This document shows positions 46,168 through 56,922 of a stretch of 64,000 nucleotides of DNA, piece by piece (within the stretch, counting starts at the first letter, position 1; every line of letters starts with the position of its first letter). The translations under genes were made by a program, and so were the position numbers. Origin of the DNA: Lumnitzera littorea (Eukaryota; Streptophyta; Magnoliopsida; Myrtales; Combretaceae); the NCBI GenBank assembly GCA_024138015.1, contig JAMXBB010000010.1:51989936-52053935 (forward strand), given 5' to 3'. The notes beneath the pieces were generated by a model. It was not told the origin of the DNA. It searched no databases and saw nothing but the letters and a program-made list of their open reading frames with translations.

Positions 46168-46697
46168 GCATTCAAATGCTTGATTAATAACTTATTTTAC
46201 ATTTTTTGTTAGTAAAGTAGAAAGGTTACTTACTAAGCAATTGAGCTTATCCCCCCCATAGTTTGTTATTATAGTAGGATCTTTGGCTGGAGCCAAGCTG
46301 CGAGATGCCCTAGATTAGCTGCACCAGCTTGGGGTTTATCAGTGTAGAGAAGATGAGAGCTCAAGTGAAGAGGTCATTTATATTTGAACTCTCTATTTTC
46401 AATTATTAAGTATCCTTAGTTTATTAAGTAGCTTAAACTACTACCGATATCTTATTCCAGTATTGTATGACTGTTGTTAGGGGAAAACCATATATTCCCT
46501 CTTATTTATGTTGATGTTATAATTTTAAATTATGTGCTCAGCCATTACTTAATGCTAGTTACTAAGAGGAAGTTATAGTTGTGAAATGCCTCATGTAGTA
46601 CGTTGAAGGCAATTAATCAAGAATAGTGCTTTATCTCGAATTTTCCTATATTAAATGGCGATACTGCCATGACTCGACCCCCCTTCTGGTTTTGAGA
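46168..46697 (+). repeat. G 3' LTR, last segment
   Basis: Continues from 42760 after B3 and matches 17857-18396 of the 5' LTR. Acceptor-like TAG at 46275-46277. The end is followed by gtaaa, the right copy of the G TSD. Confidence 0.83.
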
Positions 46698-46772
46698 GTA
46701 AACCTTTGTTCGGTGTACGACATATAACATATGGTGGTCTACTATAACAATGATACTGTTTGGTTCATAATA
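46698..46772 (+). mobile_element. LTR C, terminal part
   Basis: Rest of solo LTR C after the G insertion (main part 853-4649). Ends ttcataata and is followed by atagg (46773-46777), equal to 848-852. Confidence 0.7.
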
Positions 46773-48031
46773 ATAGGAATCCATGAATTTGTCCTTATAA
46801 GTGTAGTTTAGTAGTTTACGATTTATTGAATTTATTGGTATAGTGAATGAGGAAATGTTATATGAAGAATTGGGGAGGAATTAAGTTAGATATTGGTGAA
46901 TGAAGTAAAATTTATGGTTAATCTTAGCTGAAGTTAGAGGAAAAGTGTAAATCCTAAAAAATTGGTAGTCTGAACCCTAATTTAAGTCCGAGTGTCCTAA
47001 ACTGTGTCATGAATCGATAAGGCTAGTAATAATAACAGATTATGAAATTTAATAAATTGAATATAATACCGATAATGAAAACCCTAGAAATTGATTAAAA
47101 CCCTATATCACATACCAAAACCCTAAATCCAATTTATGCACAATTATCCGAAATTGAACCTGAACTTAATTGAAATCTTAAAACTATAACTTTAAACTTA
47201 TACAATAATTAAAAATCACTCAATAATGATATAATTGCAGTCGATTGCAGTTATCAACTAAATCGCGTAATTGCATAAAACTTTTAATGAAATCATTAAA
47301 ATAACTTATCAAAATTATAACTGTAACGAGTACTAATTAAATTGATAAATTTTCATGAAATTCCAAAATTAATTTATAATGATTATTTTTATGATTTTTA
47401 TGTTTAGAAAAACTACATATAATTATTTCTAATTTCCTTTTTCTTCCATTTTTTTTTTCTATTTTCCTTTCCTTCTTTTTCCTTCTTTTCTTTTCCTCTT
47501 CTATTTTTTTTCCTTTTCACACATAAATTCCAGCTGCAAATGCAACAGCCCATGTGATTAAATTTTGATTACAAGTGTCACCAAATTAAGAGATAAGGAC
47601 AAGATAATTAAAGAATGTGTCTTGTCTAATTTAATGAAGAGATTAGGATAGATTATTTTTCTTTTTTTCATTTGTTTCCTTAAATCTTACTTGCTGCACA
47701 CACGTCCAAAGAAATCTAGAAAAAAAATAGATAAAAACCAAATACATAAAAGAAGAAGGAAAGAAAAAAATAACATAAAAGAGTAAAATAAAAGGAAACA
47801 AAGAACAAGAAGAAAATTAAGAAGGAGGAGGAGGAGGAAAAGAAGGAAAAAACTTTGGAATACTACCAACAAAATTTAGTTAAGTATATTTTATTTACTT
47901 ATACATATGTATATTATATAGTATGTGCATGTATATACTAATTATTCTATTACATATACATGTATGTATGCATATGTAGATAAACAAATACATATGTATC
48001 CCTTATGTGTGTATAAATATGTATGTAGACA

Positions 48032-48620
48032 TGTATATATATATATATATATATACTATTATGTAAAATATACGGTATATGTATATACATGTATGTATAA
48101 ATAAGAATACATATAATAGGTATTTAGAAATTTCACTATTTGATACAGATACACACATGTACATGAAAGAAAAAAAAAAGATAATAATAAAATAAAATAA
48201 AATATATATATATGTATATATAAATAAGAGTACATATAGTATGGATTTAGTATTTTCACAAATTAAACATAGATATATATATATGTACACGTGAATATGA
48301 ATATTTATGTATATATGTATATAATCTTTATTTTCATATATATATATATATATATATAAGTATAAGTATACATATATTATATATATATACATGTGCTTCA
48401 TATTCATGCACACATGTAAGTTATTATTTTCTTATATATGTATATATATATGTGGCATGAATATGTGTACATATATATATAAACCTAGTCTTTAATTTAT
48501 ATGTGTACAATTGTAATAATAGGTATATATATGTAAATTTATATCTAGTATTTTCATATTACAAGAAATTTTGTATATATAGTTATACAAGTATTTATAT
48601 ATATATATATATATATATGT
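48032..48620. repeat. TA/TATG simple-repeat cluster in LTR D
   Basis: Several perfect TA runs (48032-48054, about 48339-48358, about 48597-48618) within TATG-rich sequence. Located in the first intron-like segment. Confidence 0.85.
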
Positions 48621-49118
48621 ATATTGTAGAATATTAGAAAATAATAAATTATAAAAAATAAATAAATAAATAAATAATAATAATAAATTAATAAGTATAA
48701 AATCTCAAAAATAGGTAAAAATAAGTAACTAAGATAAAATAAGCTTAAAATAATAAAATTGTCAATTATATGATTTAAATAATTATTAAATCATAAATAT
48801 ACTAAGAAAAAACTAAAATTAATATTTTACAACTTTTTAAATTAAAATAATAAATTTTGTGATATTTTTATATCACAGTTTGAACTGCAAGTCACAACAT
48901 CTAAAATAAACCTCACTACAAGAAAACATACTTGAAAATGATCAAAATGAACTATAAGTTCATAACGATTCGAGCTAAAACGAAAAAGTTATACACAATT
49001 CGATAAAAAGCTCGAATCGACAATTTCGCGTAATTAAGTAAAGTAAACATTACAAATTACAATACTAATTTAGCTTTAAATTCCCAAACTTACAATTTTC
49101 TATATTCCTTATTCTCAG

Positions 49119-49183
49119 GTGATCTCGATCTTAACCCTGAGCTGCCCTTAGATTATTACGACCCCTGAGTCGATCATGGCTGA
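49119..49183 (+). other. Conserved 65-nt micro-exon-like block in LTR D
   Basis: Between CAG (49116-49118) and GTGAGT (49184-49189). Shared phase reads GDLDLNPELPLDYYD, then Pro and TGA. Confidence 0.6.
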
Positions 49184-50289
49184 GTGAGTTTTTCCTAATG
49201 ATCCCATACTTTCTTGTGTTTGTAATTAGCGAATATAAATTATGCTTAATAATTGAATGTTGTATGGGGAGGGGTTATGCTTGTATATGATAATTGTTTG
49301 TTAACGGTGAATTTACTTTAAATTACAATAATGTATTGATTGTTGCATAGTAAATTCGCTAGGAATTGATTATTTGTGACCTTATTGATCACTGAATAAT
49401 AAAACCTAATTTTACTTGACTAGAAAAAGTTAACTTGAAACACGCATAATCATACACCACATAACTAATTCTGGCCGTCACATTACACAGAGGTAACTAG
49501 AGGCCATACGTGGGTTGAATATTTGATTGTTATAAATTTCATACGGTACATATGTGCGATATGGCCTTACCTTGACCTGCGAGATTACTAGGTGTTAGAG
49601 GAGCCAACTGTCCAGCTAAGGGTCGAGTCTAGAGGTCTCTGTTTAGGGGTAAGTGAGAGCTGCGTGAACCTACTCATAATCATATGTAGAACTCATTTTT
49701 GATAAAACTGAGAATAGATATACCATTACATTTGTAAATACGAAACACAGAGTTTCGTTATAAAATAAGTTCTAGTATGATACCTGGATCTAATTGTGCC
49801 GATGTATCTCCAATCCTGACTTCGGAGGGCATTAAATATGAGTTGTATGTAGTACCTGGTCACCTACATGTATTTGTTTGGCATATTGATTGGCATGGAT
49901 TTATTTGATTGAATTTAATTAATGTATAACTTGATTATTGTATGGTTGAGTTAAGAAATGCTTTAGTTTATCTAGAGTGTACCCATAATAGTTTATCTAG
50001 ATTATAGATCTAATTATGTAATCAAATGATACTAGTTTGAGTTAAGAAATGCTTTAGACTTCTTATCTGTAAATTCTTATATAAATAGATTATGTTTTAT
50101 ATTTCTTTATCTTATTATTATTATCATAAAATGATATTGCTCATGCTTGCGTAACTCTTGGTTGTTAATTGTAGTTGTAGCCTTGTGTATCACATAAAGA
50201 GTTGTCAATTGTAAGAGAATTCAATCTACAGTCCTTTATGCAGTATACAGCAACTATAACGACTAGCCCCCTCGAGTCATGACAAAAAG

Positions 50290-51893
50290 TGCATAATTTT
50301 TAAAGTTATAGTGAAATGGGCAAAAGCAGAGACAAATTTAGAGGATTCTGAATGAGTAATATACTAAAGATTTCACTTTGAAGCAAAATCATAGGAAAAT
50401 GTAAAAGTGAAGCATGAATATGGTGGAGTTCAAAAGCTAAATAAGAGGATAATTCTTAAAGATTCTAAGGTTGGACAAAAATAGAGGAAAAATCAAAGGA
50501 TTCTGTAACTTAAAGTAACTTATAAAACTTTAAGAAACCACTTAGGAAATCCTAACATGTGAGTGAATATAACTTATAAAACTAGTGTTAAAACAACTAA
50601 AAACATATTAAATGTATTAGTTACTACTAATTTCAGGATCGAATATGGATTAAATCTAATGTATTGTATATGTTTAAGGATAGTCGAAGATCCTCACAGA
50701 GACAATCGAGATTAAGTGAACCAGAGAAGTGTAGGTAAGTTGGGAACCATGCATCACAGCATGTTAGAGTACTATGTTAGAGTACTTAGAGACTTAGGAG
50801 TGCCTTTGCTTGTGATTGTAACTTAGTTGAATAGGCTCATGCCTTTTATGTGATTATTTACTTAAAAAGTAGATTTAGAGTACTGCCTTATATGATTATA
50901 TTTGATTTGCTTTGCCTTGTAAATTTGTTAATCACCCCCAACCAGAATTAACCAAAGACTGACCCTTAACCTAACTGGACATGCATAACAACTATCCAAT
51001 GGAACAAATGGGTCTGTTAGATCAAATACCAACCCTTTTTTATGAAGATGGCTGAAATATCCTTTTCCCACCCTTAGTTGAACTAAATAACAGGAGATGA
51101 GGTCGCAACAAGGTTGAAGGCTGTGATTCGAAGGTAGTCTTGGGAGAAGGGTGTTCTCTATTACACAAGCTTAGGTTTGGTTTGATTTGTGTTCCATTAA
51201 AGCTCTTCAATTTGGGTTAAAGTAGATGTAATATCTCTAACCTCACAATGGATCAGTTAATATTATGCGATGTCTCATTTGGTTGCTTAGATTGCATTTA
51301 ATTAAAATGTAATGTTTGAAAACCATATTTTTGCTTCTCGTACTCTTTTGTCTTCATCCTACTTATTGAGCTAATTGTGCTCACGTCCCTATAGATCCTT
51401 TTGCAAGTGTTCACTCAAGATAAAGAATGCAATACTATAATCACGCTCAAGCTAGTGTACAATGGGCTAGGGAAGTGAGAAGACTTGAAGACTTACAAGA
51501 ACTTAAACTTTTGTTTTGGTTTCTCTTATCCTTTATGAAAACTAACTGGGATCCTTTGGGCTACCTACTAGTTTCCTACTTTGATATACAATAACTTTAA
51601 GACTTGTGGCATTTGTAACTTTTTATGAAACTGAAATTTTTAGTGTATAAATACTTACATATATACTACTATATTACTAAAGATATCTACTACAGGTTAT
51701 ATTAAATAGGTATTTTAGGAAGCTATACCACAAGTTTTAATAATAATAAGTACATAATTGGACGCTTCAAAGCAATTAAGTAGGGTATGCCTAGTATGAG
51801 TTCGGTCTCTAGTAGCAGCTATAAGGCTAACATTTATTTTAAGATAATTCATATGGTAGGACTATTACGACTCCATGACTTCAGAGCATAACA
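50290..51893 (+). repeat. Decayed LTR-like remnant L
   Basis: It contains a GTAAGT donor-like site (50735-50740) and, about 670 bp later, a stretch (about 51360-51412) resembling the LTR text before the second acceptor (attgagctaattgtgctcac, then cttttgcaag). It ends near gagcataaca at about 51893. The DYYD peptide block is not found. D is inserted in this or adjacent sequence. Boundaries are uncertain. Confidence 0.35.
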
Positions 51894-54073
51894 TTAATGA
51901 TTTTTACTTTAGGCCATATTATTTGTTTTTTCCATCCTTATATTCATCTCTTATATTCTTTTTAAGAATTTTTTTTAATTATATTAGTCTTATTATTGCA
52001 CTCTAATATGATACTTTTTAAGATAATATGGTTTTAATATAGCCTATGAGCCTGTTAACAACCTAACTTAACGTAGCTACTTATGAGCCAGGTTCTTAAA
52101 AATATAAATGAGTCTATTCAAAAGCTAACTCATGAGCTTAAATAAGAGCTTGAGTTTAACTCATTTAAGTAAACATGTATTATTTTGAGTTCAAGTTTGG
52201 CTTATTTATAAAACAAGGTCGAGTATAGCTCAAGTAACTCGAGAGTAGCTCTGCTTATCTATAGCCCTAGATCTACTTAAGGGAGTTAATGTTGTAGATT
52301 CATATTTTGGTGAAAACCCTCTTTATGGTAAAAAATTACTTCATACAAGGAAATGTGCTTGATATGGTGAATTTGTATAAGTACGGTGAAGCTCTAGGAA
52401 TGTTAGAAACAATGTTGGTATGATGAAAAGAGGCTTACTAGTTTTAACTCACTAAATGCTAATTTAAAATGTTCTAAAGATTAAAGTAGTGAAATGGGCA
52501 ACTTTATGATGAAACATGTAACTTGGCCATGACCTTATGCCACCAAGTACTGGATCATGCAATTGAGTCATGACTAGCATAATATAACATAACTTGCATT
52601 TAATTATCTATATTATTAAAGTCAAAGACAAAGACAAAGACACTCATTTAGTGTCCTCTGCAATCTTATTATTTATAATTTTACAATATAACCCTTCTAT
52701 AAGAGAACCAATCTTCTTTTTTATGGAACAGCTACAAGATACAACCACCATTTTTTTAATATTTAAATGGACATTCAAATAGTTTTTGTGTTTTAAATTT
52801 GATACCTATTCTCTCTCTCTCTCACCTAAAATACTTCATATTCAATTTTCCATCCATTACATTTGTTTTTATGGTATCATTATTAAGTTTCATTAATTGT
52901 CGTCCAATCCCCAATTTTAGTATAGAGAACTAATCACTCTCAATCTCCAATTGAAATTAATGTTCACAACAAATGTCAATACTTTTATGTTACAAATTTT
53001 CTCTATACATAATTATACATATCTTATTTTTGCTACCTTATATTTTTATTTTGGGCTAGGATTATGAAAAAAATCCAAAATATTGAAAAAAAAAAAAAAA
53101 GACAAAACATAAAAAAATTGAAAAATACAAAAAAGAAAAAGAAAAACTAAAAAAATTAAAAATGTCAAAAGTGTTCGAATCAAGTCAATTAGTTATTTAG
53201 GGTCGAATTGGGCAATAATAAAATATACATGCAATTTAATAAGTTCCAAGTCTTTTGAAAAATTAAGTTCCATTAGAAAAATATATTTTGAGAATAGTCT
53301 AGTAAAATATTTAATCTCATGAAGTGGACTTTTGTCCAATTTAAAATTTGAAAATAATTTTTAACTGGACTATTTAAAATAAGACCCAAGAATTATTAAA
53401 ATTGTGTTAAAAATCTTTCACATGTGTATTTTGGGGTTATATTAATGTGTTTGGGTCATTTTAAAGCGGTTTGGAATAAATTGGGCCAAGGTTTGAAAGT
53501 AACAATTGAAGTTGGTCCCAAAGCTAATAGTTTAAATGTGTTTTAAGTGTCTAACAACTCAGTTCATAGTTAGTAGGGAAGAGAAAAATCTAGCAAACCA
53601 AATTCTTTGAATTTGTATCAAATCTTAATGGTTTTTAATGAAATATTGATTAAAATATATCAAAGATTGAAACTAATCAACAAATCTTTATTGATAACCA
53701 TAAAATAAAGATTTGATAAGTTTAAAATGGGGGAATAAAAGTCAAGAAAAAGGACATAGTGGGATTCAACAAAAAAAAAATACACAAGTGTCCCCATTAT
53801 ATAGAAAAATGCCACACCATCCTCCTTCATCTTCTTTGTTCACATACGAAATATCAATCCACTTCTCCCCTTCCCTCAACTTAATAGCCAACATTCGACC
53901 AACAACATACAATGAAACCCCTAACTTCATCACTTGAACAACAACGATCCCACTTAACTAAATACAATAGCCGTACTCCATCCTCACTCAACAACAACGC
54001 GCAACCTACTACGTGCCACTGCAATCTCGATCCACCAAGCCCCAATCGGTCTTCCTCTCTCTTACCACCATAG
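51894..54073. other. AT-rich intergenic stretch without recognisable genes
   Basis: No coding sequence can be supported. It includes a short CAAAGA tandem (about 52622-52640), an A-rich tract (53060-53170), and C/T- or ACC-rich text at about 53800-54070 with only short chance reading frames. About 52090-52272 has repeated gagctcaagt-like text ending in tatagccctag, which may be a small DNA-transposon relic. Confidence 0.5.
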
Positions 54074-54813
54074 TTGCCAAAATTGCGATTTTACCCATGC
54101 AATTCTAAGAGTTTACGATTTTAGATGGCTCTTGTAAGTTAACTCGAGTGTAGAATCTTTTTACTTATAGAAACTTACATTTTTAATTGATTTTATATAT
54201 AAACTCGGTCATAAACTCGATAGAAACTTATGTTTTTGACCGAGTTTACTGATTCTATATATTTGAGTGAAATGAACTAAAAAATCAAATAAAAAAAATA
54301 TAACTAGCCTTTTGCAAGCCATCAACTATTAAGGCATTATAATATCTATCCTATCCTATTCCAATTTTTTACCTCTTTCTTTCTCTCCCAATCTCTTATT
54401 TTATATTCATAACTTTTATCCAAGTTTCAACTTCAATAATAAAGTTTACAAAAAAAACTATGTACTTTATTTTATACCGTCAATAACTTAAAATGAGTTA
54501 AAATGTTTAGTTCTCTTTAATTTACAACCTTTTTAAAAAAAATGGAAAAAGCTTACTTTTTCCTCCATTTGTCTTCCTTCTATACATGTTAGATTATATA
54601 TTAAAAATTTTTATGTAAAAAAAAAAACTTAATTTCTTAATTTTTTTTTATTTTCATCATATATTTCAAGTTTTGAATAACTGTTATAAGTACATCCATA
54701 ATTTTTTAAAACTATTTTACATAAGTTGTAGAAATTTACGTTTATACATTTTGATTTTATATTCTGATTTACATGCCCTCTAACGATTTTATGTAGAATC
54801 GCGAGTTTGACAT
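54074..54813. mobile_element. Probable non-autonomous DNA transposon with terminal inverted repeats (740 bp)
   Basis: The left end ttgccaaaattgcgatttta (54074 onward) is matched in inverse by gtagaatcgcgagtttgaca (54793-54812); about 16 of the terminal 20 bases agree. The interior is AT-rich without coding sequence. ACC-rich text occurs on both sides, as if one sequence had been split. The TSD is not clear, so the superfamily is left open. Confidence 0.45.
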
Positions 54814-56922
54814 CTTTGCCCACCACCTCACTTACCCATTCTAATCCTTCACCTTATAACTCCCATCCATGATACAGTCCCCAATCGAACCAACCATCTT
54901 CAAGCCTCGACGACCACCTAACATGCAACAGTACCCAAATACACCCTTGCCAACAACCATAGCTCTCCATCCAAAACTCATACAACAACCCACAACCAAC
55001 ACCATGACCACCATCTTCACTTACACAAACTCCAAACCCAACCACCAAAGACGAACCACCACTACTCGACCCCTAATCTCCATTAACCACCTACCTATAA
55101 CCACTACATGACCAACAAACAACCCCTGCACAACAGTGAATACCAACCAGCTACCCAATTGCAAAAACCCCCTAAACTGCCACCAAACCCCATAACACTA
55201 CCACTAAATGGACTTTTGTCAATAAGATCCTCACAAAAACTTCATTACCCACTTGAAAATTAAACCAAAGGCTGCTTGAAGAAGGTGGTTTGGTCATTAC
55301 TATCTTGTTCCCTTTAACTTGGATCCAAACCTTTTACCCTACCAGAATACGACCTGATCTGTACGCCTAAGTAGCCCCCTGACTGACTTGTGTTTAGTGA
55401 AGCAGGTTCTTTTGTTGATAGTTTATTTTTAGTTTATAATCACTTATCCGTGTTTTATAAACATGTCACCAACATATATATTATTATTTGGGTTAAAATA
55501 GTGCATTTATGATTTTTTTTTTAACCTAATGTGAATTTTTTTGTTGGTTTTTATAGTATTCCTCATTGATTAATAGTTTTTACATGAAAATCACGTTTTT
55601 TCATCTTTTTCATTTGGAATTGCATTTTTAGATAAAATTATATTTTTTTAGATAAAGTTTCATCTTTTAGTAGAAAATTATGTTGTTTAGAAAATCACAT
55701 ATTTTAGGAAAATTGCATATTTCTACAAAAGTTGCATTTTTATAAGAATGGCATTTTTAGGTACAATTACATATTGTTCCAAATGATTAATATCTTTAAG
55801 ATGACAAGTGCATCTAGATTACACATTTTAGAAGATCTGAATAGGATTGCATTTTTTTTTTAAATTTCATTTTTTATAAATTAGACATTTTAACATCTTT
55901 TCTAAGAAGGGATCATTTTGTCACTTAGTCGATTTTTTTTTTCTTACAAAATAAAAATCTTAATTGGTTTTTTGAAATTAGGTTTTCTTTAGGAGTTTTT
56001 TCAAAATTGGAAATAAAAATTAGGGTTTTCTTAGGTTTCTTTAATAAAAAAATGAAATGGTAGAAAATGTAAACTTGGCCCCTTTTTCATAAATAAAATT
56101 TATCAACATACTAAAGTTTATAAGAAACGAGAACTACAGTTGGTTTGATTTCGATAAGTGGGTACGTAGGTAACTCTAGGCCAGCCATAAAATTTATAAA
56201 ATATTTTGTTTTCTTTTTATTTTTTAAGGAAAATTCGTAGTAAAAAAAAAATCATTTTTATGCATTTTCACATCATTTGTATGTTTTCTTGTTTTTTTGA
56301 AAAATTATAAAAATAAAGGCCCATTATTTGTTGTTTTTAATTTTAACATGATGACTTACTCTTAATAAGTTAGCCCCCGACTTCAAATTTTCTAAAAAAT
56401 AATTTTTAGAAAATTCACAAACTATTGGCTAAATTAGAGTTTTTCCACCCAAAAAACCCTAATTTTTCTTTATACCAATTTTACTAGTTGATAACTTCAA
56501 GTTATTTTTCAAAAATATTTTCTAAACATTTTTTTTTAAAAAAATTTTTTCCTTAATTTAATGTCAGTAATCTATATTAAGCGGGTTAAGTTTAAAATAG
56601 GTTAAATTAAGGAAAATCGAAATAAGACTCGATAAAATTAGTAACTCCACTAGGGATTTAGTAGGCAAGCCAAATAAAAATTAAAAAATTTAATTAATGG
56701 GATTTTATTCATTTTTATTTTTCTTTTATTTATTGATTTATATTATAATATAGTAGTACTAACCAATTTTTAGTGTTGCAAGCCTACCAAGAAAAGCCTA
56801 ACCTAATGGGCCTTTTACTAAGGGATTTAAGTGGCTTTTATTTCTTTAAACATCATGTGTGTGCTTAGATGTGATCAAAACTTGGTCACCTTAGAAACAT
56901 AGAATAGGCTATGTAACTCACA
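54814..56922. other. Intergenic stretch with possible old LTR text
   Basis: 54820-55300 is strongly ACC/CCA-rich on the plus strand and gives a Thr/Pro-rich chance frame (54869-55111). 55500-55880 has degenerate TTGCATTTTTAG-like units. At about 56125-56175, gaactacagttggtttgatt followed by gggtacgtagg recalls text common in LTRs of plant Tat/Ogre or Athila elements. No protein domains are visible. Confidence 0.4.

Larger units (their letters stand above)
4650..46697 (+). mobile_element. Element G: full-length degenerate Del/Tekay-type Ty3/gypsy chromovirus, with nested insertions
   Basis: Both LTRs start TGTAAACCC (4650 and 39741). The copies align along their length and end at 18396 and 46697. 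A PBS follows the 5' LTR and a PPT precedes the 3' LTR. The flanks gtaga (4645-4649) and gtaaa (46698-46702) fit a TSD with one change. Without insertions the element is about 13.4 kb: LTRs of about 3.5 kb and an internal part of about 6.4 kb. Domain order is gag, protease, RT, RNase H, integrase, GPY/F module, chromodomain, which is the chromovirus order. Long LTRs plus a chromodomain with a VLWRNH core point to the Del/Tekay lineage. Many stops and frame breaks show it is dead. Insertions inside it: B1/B2, E1, E2 (with F and H) and B3. Confidence 0.88.
46946..50284 (+). mobile_element. LTR D: solo long LTR (3339 bp)
   Basis: Perfect TSD aaaag at 46941-46945 and 50285-50289. It starts TGTAAATCCT and ends GTCATGACA. 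It has the shared motif AAACGAAAAAGTTATA (about 48978), acceptor-like CAG (49116-49118), the peptide block, GTGAGT (49184-49189) and the GC-richer core (about 49470-49840). The TTGCAGG acceptor found in other copies is missing; a rearranged 3' part (about 49930-50100, with a repeated ttgagttaagaaatgcttta) replaces it. Very rich in TA/TG simple repeats at 47880-48620. Confidence 0.88.

Noticed and set aside
46778..46945. Possible host exon between C and D
   Set aside because: Only 168 bases with stops in all frames read and no splice-supported coding pattern; probably part of remnant L or plain intergenic DNA.
48003..48413. 136-codon minus-strand frame rich in Tyr and Ile, with membrane-like stretches
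   Set aside because: It is a translation of TA/TATG simple repeats inside LTR D. Similar frames at 8777-9025 and 43901-44453 have the same origin.
54869..55111. 80-codon Thr/Pro/Asn-rich frame as a gene
   Set aside because: ACC/CCA-rich low-complexity DNA opens several frames on both strands; no domain, start context or homology could be supported.
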